From: Cyclina sinensis | Taxonomy: Eukaryota > Mollusca > Bivalvia > Venerida > Veneridae | Direction of reading: 5' to 3' | Assembly: GCA_012932295.1 (NCBI GenBank) | Contig: JAAONU010000019.1 | Coordinates: 24,685,908 to 24,749,907 of the forward strand | DNA length: 64,000 bases | In this document: positions 39,501 to 48,785 of the stretch, one piece after another | How the letters are laid out: the number at the start of each line of letters is the position of its first letter | Position numbering within the stretch: the first letter of the stretch is position 1 | Program-made: the position numbers and the translations under genes | The notes under the pieces: model-generated | The model's input: only the letters and a program-made list of their open reading frames with translations | Told to the model about the DNA's origin: nothing | The model's database searches: none

Positions 39501-42500
39501 GGTATCAGAGCACCTGTTAAAATATAGTGAGTTTCCAGATCATAAGGTACCAGAGCACCTGTTCAAATAAAGTGAGTTTTCAGATCATAAGGTACCAGAG
39601 CACCTGTTAAAATAAAGTGAGTTTTAAGATCATAAGGTACTAGAGCACCTGTTCAAATAAAGTGAGTTTTCAGATACTAAGGTACCAGAGCACCTGTTAA
39701 AATAAAGTGAGTTTTCAGATCATAAGGTACTAGATCACCTGTTCAAATTAAGTGAGTTTTCAGATCATAAAGTACTATAGCACCTGTTCACATAAAGTGA
39801 GTTTTCAGATACTAAGGTACCAGAGCACCTGTTCAAATAAAGTGAGTTTTCAGACCATAAGGTACTAGACCACATGTTCACATAAAGTGAGTTTTCAGAC
39901 CATAAGGTACCAGAGCACCTGTTCAAATAAAGTGAGTTTTCAGACCATAAGGTACTAGAGCACCTGTTCACATAAAGTGAGTTTTCAGATCATAAGGTAC
40001 CAGAGCACCTGTTCAAATAAAGTGAGTTTTCAGATCATAAGTACTAGAGCACCTGTTCAAATAAAGTGAGTTTTCAGATCATAAGGTACCAGAGCACCTG
40101 TTCAAATAAAGTGAGTTTTCAGATCATAAGGTACTAGAGCACCCGTTTACATAAAGTGAGTTTTCAGATCATTAGGTACTAGAGCACCTGTTCAAATTAA
40201 GTGAGTTTTCAGATCATAAGGTACCAGAGCACCTGTTCAAATAAAGTGAGTTTTCAGATCATAATGTACAAGAACATCTGTTCACATAAACTGAGTTTTC
40301 AGATACTAAGATACCAAAGCTTGTTAAAATAAAGTGTGTTTTCAGATCCTAAGGTACCAGAGTACTTGTTCACACGATGTGAGTTTTCAGATCATAAGGT
40401 ACCAGAAGTGAGATTTCTTTTAGATCATACGTTTTTAACAAAACTTTGAAATACGAGGAAATGCCATAGTTTTCTTTATGAATTCATTTATTTGCAGGTC
40501 AGAGAGGAAGTTGAAGGAAAGAAAGGGAGACGAAGAAAGAATTGTTATGTTGTAGCATTTTTAATACAACATTACGTTCCATATTTCCTTTATTACTTAA
40601 TGTATTAAGTTATGATCTTTTTAATAAAGAAAAAAAAGTGTAGTGAAAAGTTTTATTTTTTTTGAGTGATTCGAATAAGATTTTAAAAATCACTGAAGCA
40701 TCGCTTTAGAATAAAGTTTAAATTATATCAATTTTGAAATACTGATTTGATTCTCAAAACAAACATAAAGTACCAACTTACGACCACGCTGTAGTCAAAA
40801 CCTAAAGGCATATATCATTACTTACCATGTACATAGAAAATAGTAGACCACCCAAGAGCACAAAGGAAGCCGGAAGTCAGGTAGGATATAACAATTCCAA
40901 GAGGCTGACCTAAATGAATAATTTCATAACGTTATAGTTTCTGCAAACAAAGGACTTATGTGTATGATGTATCCAACTAGAGTGGTTGTTTTTCAGCTGA
41001 GACCTTAAACCGAGTCCCATGTATCGGCGATTCACACAAAGTATTTTAGAACAGGGTTTCCCCTACAGATGCTTCCTGTATCTTGTACAATCCCTATAAC
41101 CTAAACTAATTAAATTCTTTACGGGTAGTCTGTGATACAGGGCTTCGGTCAAATGGGTCGTCGTCACGGAAGTCGGTCGTAATTAGAGTCGTCGTAAGAG
41201 GAGTAGGTTGTATGAGGAGTATTTCGTACGGAAACTCTGTCGTATGAGGAATAGGTCATATCAGAGGTCGGCTATATGTGGAGTAGGTCGTATAAACAGT
41301 TCTTCGTACCGGAAGTTGGAAGTATGGGAAATCTGTCTTATGGGACGTTTGTCTTTAAGGCAGTTGGTCGTTTGTTGAGTCTGTCGTATGCAGCCTTTCA
41401 ATATTTAAAAGGGCTGTTTGTCGGTACTTGTACTGATCACCAAGTTAACAATCAAATTGCAGCGCACATTTTATGACATCTTTCAACTCATAAGAATAGA
41501 GTTTAAAAAATACCTACCAGAAATCATAATTGACAGAAGGGCGGCTCTTTGGGAAGGTTTCGTCCAGTTCATAGTGATAGAGTACACCGCTGGCGTAAAC
41601 AGTCCCTATAATAGTTATTCAAAAGAAATGTTCTCTGCAAAATATTTTGCGTCACGTAAAAAGAATTTTTATGTGCAAATATTAAGTAACTTACTAAATC
41701 TGTTCCATGGACCTTGAATCAAATATATCAAAGAACTTTAATCAAGTCGATATCAAACCCAGCTGAACGGGTAAAATCACAAAATTCAATATCTCAGTTA
41801 ACATGTCCGCATAGTAACATGACGAAAAGTGACACTTAAGAATTTAGAAATACATAAATGTAAATCAATTCGTTCGACTGAGTTATTAAAGAAGCATTCC
41901 ATCCTTTTTTCGTATAGAACTTAATGCTAGTGACCAAATCATGATCCGATGTCAAAGTGTCAGTACAGTAAGAAACTGAATGTATGAGTACTGCGAGTCT
42001 TAAGGTGGTTAAATTTGTTATTTATGTATCAGTTGTACCTATTTTACATAATCAGATGCATCAAATATAATAAATTAATCCAAAGTTATACATATGATTT
42101 TTTGTCAGTTACAGCCGGGTGGGTCATAGGAATTTTTATTAGATAGCTCTTAAAGATGAACGGTGACATACTCTTTTTATTACATTTTTAGAATGACCAT
42201 ACAAATATCTACAAAATATCAGTTTATTATGAATTTGTTGTTATTATGCCACTACTATTTTTTTCTGGTGAAATTTGCTGAAAAAAGTGTTTTTTTCTTA
42301 ATTCTGGACTTAATTGGATAGTAAATTGAAATTTGACATTAAGGGCCAATGTTAATTTTCTATTATTTTTAAAACTATTTTTTGTTAATAGGGTGTATAC
42401 TGATAATTTCTCTTAAAATTTAATAAACTGAATACTCTTTATTATTAAAATATTTGAATTTTTGTCAGTTAATGCAAAGTTTCAGCCAGTTTCAGAGTCA

Positions 42501-44852
42501 AAAAGCCTAGTTTAGACTGCATAGCTGTGAAAACCTATGATTTTTTGTTTTGCAGAAATCAACTTCCAATAAATTAATCTTCATAAAAAACACAGGCAGA
42601 AAAAAATGGTGTTAGTTTGAATTTTAGCAGTGGACCCCCTTAATACAGAAAGTTGTCAATGTAAAATTTTTCGGTAGATAGTCATCCATATAAATGTCCA
42701 ACTTCCTTATTGTCTAAGTGTTCTGAAGAGATATTTATCATCTGTTATTTTTATGAAATGTCACTTGAAGCAAAAATATACAGTACATAAAATAAACGAA
42801 ATCAGTTTAACAGTCGATAATTGTTCTGTAAAGATGATCTATGAAAATAAAGACTTAATTCAAATATACGACTGATGAATAGTACTAACTGCATATTTTC
42901 TATAGATTGTGACTCCCCCCCCCCCCACCCCCCACCGCCAAAAAAAAAAAAAAATAAATAAAAAAAAAAATAAAACTAGGTTTTATACTTTTAAATTACT
43001 TACACCCGCTAATCCAATAAGAATCCGATTGACAAAGATGAGTATAATGCTCTTCTGAGCACAAAGGGGAGCTAACAACGAAGATATTCCTGTAATGACA
43101 AAAAAGGCACTGATCACGTGTTTCCCGCCAAAACGATGAGCAAGATGGCCGCCAGGTATCTGCGTGACAATGGAACCGTAGTAATATGATGAGAGAATTA
43201 ACGATATTTGGGCCTTATCCCAGCTGAATTCTGGAACAACTGCCTGTAAAAGAAAAAAGTGAATTCTAATATAAATGTATAAAGTAACACGGATGTACGT
43301 TTCAAACTTTTTCTCAAACTAAAGTCTTTCTTGGAAGATATCGGACAAACATTTCTTCCAAGCGTTGTAAGTTCTGACTTTTGATCGAACTCACCCTTTC
43401 GAAAATTTTTAATTTTTATCTCTGTAAGAAATGTTGACATAATCGCTATTTCAGTATTACTCAGAAATCAGATGATAAAATATACACAAACTCCAATAAT
43501 TATGATTTCTGTAATATGTATTTAATATTTGATATAGATTGCTTAAACTATCTTAAGAAATAACAAAACGAAATATGACATCACCAAGTCGGTCCCATTT
43601 GAAGTAGTATCTAGAGTTCTATCGTTCCGTCCTTGTGTATCTACCCTCTGTGTTAAGTAGGAAAGAGAAATATTTTCAGACAGTATATGCTCCATCTTAG
43701 GAATAGTTTCTATATGTTCTGTCTTTTTGGTTAAGTGTCCTGTTGGTTGAGCTATATTTGTTTTGTTATGGATATCAAAGTCCATATCCTTTTGAAGATC
43801 CATGGTCATATTTAGGTTTGCGCTGTGATGTGTTTGTCTCGTGGACCCAAGCATACACACTATGACCATATTGAGATTCACCCGATGCAGGTAGCTGAGT
43901 ATATTGGCGACAAACACAATTATACCGAATTTAAATCTACACGACATCCAGAACTTCGGTGCACCTGAAATGACGAAAATATTAAATCCAAATTAAGATC
44001 GTCTTGGACAATGAAATGTTATATGTCCAATGTGTGTCTACACAACACTAAGAACCTATCTTCTCCTGATCTGGCGAACAGTATTACACAAAGAAGGAAC
44101 TGTAACCTACAACAAGGACATTAAGAGCAACAGTGCTGCTGAAGTGATACATTTTATCATTCCAAATAAGAAATGCATTAAAATATTGTTTTGCTATATG
44201 TGCTAACTCAAATCTACAAGATATACAGAATTTTGTTGGGCCTGAACAATGAACATGTATTCCAGAAGAGGAACGCTGGAATGGTGAACAAGTATTCCAG
44301 AATAGGAATGCTGAAATAATAAGCACGGATTCCAAAATAGGAAAGCTGGAACGGTGAACATGGGTTCCAGAAAAGGAAAGCTGGAACAGTGAAGATGTAT
44401 TCCAGAATAGGAGCGCTGGAACGGTGAAGATGTATTCCAGAATAGACTAGAACAGTCAACAGTGCGATAAGTGTAAACCTCAAAGAATAACTACATTGAC
44501 ATTTCGTCTTTAATATAACGATAGATCTGATCACAACAATACAGATCTATTAGAGGGAATGAATATGAAATAAAAGAAACAGAGAAGAAATTCAGAGGTT
44601 ACAGAAAATTTAGAACATCATATCATATGTACAATAAAACATCATAATCTCGACAACTCGAGAACGAGGTAGTGAGAAAATATTCCATTAGTGTTTCGAG
44701 AAACAAATATGACAGACATTGAATGATTAGAATTTATAAGCATGGCAAACAAGGGAATGACATCTATTAAAATTAAACAACTTACCATCTATGCTGTAAC
44801 TTGCCTTTCTGTCTACAATGAATGGTTCCTTGGTACTTTCTTCTTCACTCAT
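33341..44852 (-). CDS. SLC17 (sialin / vesicular anion transporter family) gene
   Basis: Eleven coding exons: 44852-44786, 43964-43585, 43243-43004, 41605-41518, 40909-40826, 38629-38502, 37956-37801, 37259-37133, 36561-36411, 34254-34164, 33583-33341. They total 1755 bp (584 residues plus stop) with every phase matching. Major-facilitator fold. Recognisable SLC17 landmarks are YLHRVNLNM in TM1, a long luminal loop with four N-glycosylation sequons (NMT, NKT, NIS, NGT), YYYGSIVTQIPGGHLAHRFG in TM2, WAATLAHFSFNWSYYT, and GVYSAVPYIF. The family moves organic anions (sialic acid, glutamate, aspartate, nucleotides, phosphate) across lysosomal, synaptic-vesicle or plasma membranes. Substrate cannot be assigned. 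The TM4 block reads GLAGGLFTPAVYS, lacking the Glu and His usual in the GEG..FPAMH block. A possible 5' UTR exon ends at 46118. Confidence 0.93.
34164..34254 (-). CDS. SLC17 gene, exon 10: TM11
   Basis: IFSGTSFAIGNAISVISVIL then SAMSAGLMTPN. Acceptor TTTTAG at 34256-34255 (not the nearer TTTCAG) keeps the frame. Donor CAAAT|GTAAGT. Confidence 0.88.
34390..36160. repeat. Minisatellite with 36-bp monomers and an 86-bp higher-order unit
   Basis: The flanks (about 34390-34640 and 35640-36160) are made of roughly 36-bp monomers around ACACATGTGCTAAAGAGG and CAACACCTGACCAGTATA. The centre is an 86-bp unit repeated about twelve times, combining one monomer with a variant containing AGCAAATACAGCACATTAG and CTTAGGAGACAACACC. 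It fills the SLC17 intron between exons 9 and 10. Confidence 0.95.
36411..36561 (-). CDS. SLC17 gene, exon 9: TM9-TM10
   Basis: GLGGIAVCIIGAGQVTHEL, then CTACVFIGLTFGGVIPSYAD. Acceptor ATTACAG, donor GGAAT|GTAAGA. Position and length match the family's SLGGFCSSG..IN..D block, though that motif is loosely kept. Confidence 0.9.
37133..37259 (-). CDS. SLC17 gene, exon 8: TM8
   Basis: NGVYSAVPYIFCTVSLMLSG then KLSAIFVKQKLLS. Acceptor TTGTCTAG, donor AATG|GTATAA (a weak donor). Confidence 0.9.
37560..37746. repeat. CACT / CACG tetranucleotide microsatellite
   Basis: Alternating blocks of CACT and CACG/GCAC repeats, ending 50 bases before the exon 7 boundary of the SLC17 gene (37801). Confidence 0.95.
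37801..37956 (-). CDS. SLC17 gene, exon 7: TM7
   Basis: A 52-codon, phase 0-0 exon, acceptor TTAACAG, donor CTGAG|GTAAAC. PWKSILLSKPQWAATLAHFS then NWSYYTLIINVPLFLKE matches the SLC17 TM7 block. Confidence 0.93.
38502..38629 (-). CDS. SLC17 gene, exon 6: TM6 and central cytosolic loop
   Basis: ALVFVVLLVWLYEIHSSPTE then HPRISQAELKYL, the family's central loop (P..H.RIS..E). Acceptor GTTTACAG at 38631-38630, donor CCTTCG|GTAATT. The acceptor region is the founding unit of the 45-bp array upstream in the transcript. Confidence 0.92.
38619..40410. repeat. 45-bp minisatellite (about 39 units) carrying a splice acceptor in each unit
   Basis: The unit on the plus strand includes ACCAGAGCACCTGTTCAA and ATAAAGTGAGTTTTCAGATC. 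The reverse complement reads TTTGAACAG then GTGCTCTGG, the same as the acceptor and first bases of SLC17 exon 6 (GTTTACAG, GTGCTCTGG). The exon border itself, near 38619-38660, is the first unit. Edges are diverged, the centre (39360-40260) is homogeneous. Confidence 0.95.
40826..40909 (-). CDS. SLC17 gene, exon 5: TM5 region
   Basis: An 84-bp exon, QPLGIVISYLTSGFLCALGW then STIFYVHG. Acceptor ATTTAG, donor CATG|GTAAGT. Confidence 0.9.
40985..41140 (+). repeat. SINE, 5'-truncated copy
   Basis: The tRNA-like head is missing. The body starts at GACCTTAAACCGAGTCCCATG and runs to the region equivalent to the CTGCAGGG block of the copy at 2120. It lies in an SLC17 intron, next to a degenerate minisatellite. 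Confidence 0.7.
41150..41400. repeat. Degenerate minisatellite of about 18-21 bp
   Basis: Variants of GGTCGTATGAGGAGTAGGTC recur with insertions and deletions across the SLC17 intron between exons 4 and 5, directly after a truncated SINE. Confidence 0.75.
41518..41605 (-). CDS. SLC17 gene, exon 4: TM4 block
   Basis: An 88-bp exon, GLFTPAVYSITMNWTKPSQR then AALLSIMISG. Acceptor TTATAG, donor TTTCTG|GTAGGT. The conserved FPAMH.MW position reads TPAVYSITMNW. Confidence 0.9.
41606..43003. other. SLC17 intron between exons 3 and 4
   Basis: AT-rich. TTTTTGTCAGTTA recurs near 42100 and 42465, and a poly-C then poly-A tract lies at 42914-42975. No exon or named repeat family recognised. Confidence 0.5.
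43004..43243 (-). CDS. SLC17 gene, exon 3: TM2-TM3 and start of TM4
   Basis: An 80-codon, phase 0-0 exon; acceptor TTTTACAG, donor GGGT|GTAAGT read as GGT|GTAAGT. Strongest family match in the gene: FSWDKAQISLILSSYYYG, TQIPGGHLAHRFGGK, NRILIGLAG. Confidence 0.93.
43585..43964 (-). CDS. SLC17 gene, exon 2: TM1 and luminal loop
   Basis: Acceptor ATTTCAG, donor GACTTG|GTGATG. Encodes APKFWMSCRFKFGIIVF, then the RVNLNM motif and an unusually long polar loop of about 90 residues with four N-glycosylation sequons. Confidence 0.9.
44245..44450. repeat. 35-bp minisatellite (six units)
   Basis: TATTCCAGAATAGGA and GCTGGAACGGTGAA alternate, with ATTCCAG-type starts at 44259, 44294, 44329, 44365, 44399 and 44434. 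CTGGAA and TTCCAG make each unit partly self-complementary. It lies in the SLC17 intron between the first two coding exons. Confidence 0.85.
44786..44852 (-). CDS. SLC17 gene, first coding exon
   Basis: MSEEESTKEPFIVDRKASYS, an acidic cytosolic N-terminus. Donor GATG|GTAAGT, phase 1. An acceptor TTTCTTTCAG lies 20 bases before the ATG, so the 5' UTR is itself spliced. Confidence 0.82.
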
Positions 44853-44999
44853 TGTGTTTTGCTGGAATTACTGAAAGAAATATGACTTACAATGATTTTA
44901 CATTAGCAAATACTTCGCTACTACTATGTGGATGAGATGTACAAGAATTCTTCACTGATCAATGGCCGTCTACCAATATAACTAACTCATCATGCTCAG

Positions 45000-45795
45000 G
45001 TGGGTTCAGACTTCTTTTGAAATGTAAGGTTTGATTTCAAATTTTGTCATCGGATTTTGGGGTAAAGTACTGGTTCTATCATAGAGGTAGGAATTTGGGT
45101 TTTAGTAAAGACTTTAGCACGGGTTCGTTCTAGGAGCTTGAGTGTCAGACGCGAAAATGTTCGGTTAGAAAGTGGCTCTTCTCTTCTAACTATGAATATG
45201 ATAGCAGACATGTGATTTTGGATAACAACACTGGATTTTCCGGTTACTATTGTGCTAGACGTAGGATTTTGAAGTTGGGTACATGTTAATCTCTTTTTCT
45301 TAGGAATTATAACGGTAGATGCAGGGTTTTCGCTTCATCTCTTCTTCCAAGTTATATTAGCAGTAGACGTATGTTTTCGTGTTAAGCAATGGCTCTTTCA
45401 GAAACTATAGTAAGAGACGTAGGATTTTGAGGTAAGGTGCTGGTTCATCCCTTTTTCCAAATCATGATCTCGGTAGACGCCGGGTTTTCGGGTTAAGCAA
45501 TGGCTTTTTTCAGATACTATATTAGAACTGTGAGGTTTGGTATTCGTCCCTTCTTTCCAGGTATTATAGCGGCAGACGCAGGGTTTTCGGGTTAAACACT
45601 GTCATTTTTCAGGAACTATAGTAGGAAACGTTGGCTGTTGAAGTTAGGTACTCTCGCCTTCTTTCTAAGCAATTATAGCTGTACATAGACACAGGAGTTT
45701 TGGGTTAAGCACTGGCTCTGTTCAGGAATTATAGTAGGAAACGTAGGATTTTGCGGTTAGGTACATGTTCACCCTTTCTTCTTGTATTACGAGTA
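45000..45795. repeat. Degenerate minisatellite, about 100-115 bp units
   Basis: Blocks such as GGGTTTTCGGGTTAAGCA, CAGGAACTATAGTAGGAAAC and GTAGGATTTTG return in the same order six or seven times; for example, the first block occurs at 45482 and 45581. It lies upstream of the SLC17 coding start, probably in its 5' intron. Confidence 0.82.
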
Positions 45796-46118
45796 ACTGA
45801 CGACTTGAAAGAGAACAATGAAAAAGTAAACCAATACAAATACAACATCTTTTAGCACAAATTATTGAAAGAAAGGTTTGCATATTTGTGTATTAATTGA
45901 AAATCTTTCAACTTATTCGAATGTTTCAAGTTTTTTTGCAAGCACTTTACCGGCATTATAGCTTTGTTAACAACCCTCACTTGCTAAAAAAACAAAACAA
46001 AATACGTTACGTCCAATTTATCTTCTCTATCTGTTAAGAATATAAGTAATTTCAACTGTTTTTATACACGGCGGGATTGGAATGTGGAAGCGAATAGGCT
46101 TAAAAAACAGGACTTACC

Positions 46119-46140
46119 TGCGGATGTGTTTAAATATTTA
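46119..46140 (-). other. Possible non-coding first exon of the SLC17 gene (donor only)
   Basis: A perfect donor CCGCAG|GTAAGTCC on the minus strand lies 1.3 kb upstream of the first coding exon, whose 5' UTR has an acceptor at 44872. The upstream limit is unknown. The link is inference. Confidence 0.25.
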
Positions 46141-46554
46141 GGTATTTAGGTTATGTAAATAAGATGGACACTCGAAAAATTATTGTTCTGCTGGTCTTTG
46201 CCGCTGTTTTTTTTTTCTTTTTCTTAATTTGAGAAGTCGAAAATTAAATGTTGTTGAATCAAAAAAAGATCACTAACATTAAGAAAGGGGTTTCGAAGTT
46301 AAAAAAAAGATGTTGAAAGAGACTTCATAGCTTTATTTCAGAGATTCAGAACTTTCGGCAAACGAAAGACTTCATCCAGATTTTTCAATTTGATAATTCG
46401 GTAAACGTATCTATAAATCTTCCGTTAATCGAAGCGATATGTCTTCAGCTGAAAAGGAACCTCTGCAAAGAAATGTACATCACTGAGAGCCATGGATCAG
46501 AACATTCAAAAGGGGGAAAAACAAAGAACAGAAGAAAAAGAAGTAAATGAATGG

Positions 46555-46770
46555 CATGTTTTGAACGGACAAGACAGGGCACGATGACAGGACAACAGGA
46601 CAAGACAGGACTGGCTAGAATCGTAGAAAAGAAATTACAAAAGATATCAAATTTAACCAGAACATAACTTGACAAGACGGGACAGGACGAGACATTACAG
46701 GACAGGTCAGAATAGAACAGAACGAAATATCACGAGACATAATGAAACAGAACAGAACGAAAGATCACTT
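46555..46770. repeat. Degenerate GACAGGACAA-type repeat
   Basis: Short units around GGACAAGACAGGAC, later AACAGAACGAAA, without a fixed period. No coding content. Confidence 0.75.
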
Positions 46771-48785
46771 TGCTATATTCACATTTCTATGTTACAGTGA
46801 AACAACGAAATGACAAGGACATAATGATAACATGACTTACATTCTTGTGGGATTCCAAACGGTATGATCACATCATATTTTGAGTAATCTTTTAGTTCAG
46901 GTCAGAAAAGATAGTGAAAATAGAAGGTGTAAAAGATCAGGACATTATTTTATCAAAGCACTGAGAGTACGGAAGGACGGTGCCCATGATATATACAACA
47001 TGACCCGCAGTTAGACACTCCAGTTGATAGTTAAGAGCTGATTTTTAAATTTGTGAACTAAATAATGCTAAGCGTAACTTACCAATGCCTCATTATGCAT
47101 TTCGTTACTCCATAAACTATCACAAACAGTTAGGTTAACATCGGAAGAATTCTATTTATTGCCCTCATTATTTTGTCAGAAAGGGTACTCTATTTTATGA
47201 TTTTCCTGTCATTTATTTATCTTGACAGTTACAATACCTAGCTGCTTAATATTTCATTTCTCCTTAGACATTATTTAAATTATGTTGCTAATCTTTCCAC
47301 GTGAGCTCCTTCTTCGAGAAATAAAATAGCATTAATGTTTAATTTAGTTATTTATTCACAAAGCCACATTTCATGTTTGCAAACAGGATTTTAATCAGGA
47401 TTGAAGTTAATATTAGCAGTGGCAAACAATAATGGCTAAGTGTGTTTTATGGTCTGTTCATCATCATCATTGTCGTAGAAGTTTTTTTTATTCTTTATAT
47501 AACGGTTATGTTGACAGAAAACGTACACCTTTGTTTTTGTGTATGATGACTAAACAAAAACCCCAATATCCTAAAAGTCAACTATCTCTGAAGTCTTGTC
47601 CTGAATAGGTCCCATATTCGTGTCTTTTTATCAGAAGTTTTGAAACCAACGACATTAGCCACTTGTATGAAAATTATGAAAATAAAAGGGGAAAGTTATG
47701 ACAAGTCTTTGATAACAACGTTCGGTAGAAGTTCTTAAGTGAATGGGGAGAATTTAAGGACAGGGCTTTGATAGATTATCCGTACCATATATAATCAAAC
47801 ACGAACGAGGGTCGGTACCGCTTTGTAAATATTTGTTCAGATAAGATCGCACAAGACATTTCACTTTTAGGTGTTTTTATCGCGGTACATAGTTATTTCA
47901 AACCGGTAAGGAGCAGTGAAGGTTGGTTGAATTGACCATGTTTGAAATTATATTAGATTTTTAAGAATGTATTTGAGAGGGCATGACATATTTTCTATCA
48001 AGTGGCATGCTATCTTCAAACTGATATTAACGTATAACGTATCTGGAGCAGGCGGTGAAAAGTCCTACTCTTCACGCGATAGCTAAAGATTGTATGTGTG
48101 TAAAAAATCCCCTTGCCGCGATCTGAATTCGAGCTCCGTACCCCGAGTTCACTAAAGCGGAAGGTTACAACATGACCGAAAAAACGTCTCTGCATGAGGG
48201 TAGCTGCCCCTTATAATACTTCTAAAAAGACGCAGCATTTTAAACATTCTTTACAGAAAGCGTATTTTTTTACCTTTTTAAAAGGAACATCCATATAATC
48301 AAAAAAATACTTGCTACAGAATAACGTTAGAAAAAGACGTTTCGGGGATTTTGTCAGGAAATCACTCACAAAGAGACATAAAGTCATTCACTTACAATAA
48401 TACAACTTAGAACCGTACAATTATTATCAAGCTATGAAATTAGTATTTTATGTCTAAAATTCGCCATACAATTTTAGATGATCGACCAGCCAAATACTAT
48501 AAGAACAACTAATCTACACATGTACATATACAGGGCTGTATATATATATATATATAGTTTTGCTTTTTTATTCGAGATTATAGCGTTTGCTAGCTGAAAT
48601 ACTAAACTATCGTATTTCGTTTTTGAAAATTGTAAACGGGATACATTCAAATTCACAATCCTGGCGAAAATATTGTTGGAAAAAATGCAGATTTGTCAAC
48701 ATCGAAGGCAAATAAAAGACAGCTCAATATTTTTGCATTTTCGCCTTACTAGGTGAAAACAGTACAAAGATAAAAAACAATGTTC
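46771..48785. other. Non-coding region, nothing recognised
   Basis: AT-rich with a short AT run at 48538-48556. No exon, RNA gene or repeat family supported. Confidence 0.4.

Noticed and set aside
31638..40410. Regular direct repeats as possible CRISPR arrays
   Set aside because: There are no unique spacers between units, no cas genes, and the setting is an intron-rich eukaryotic gene region.
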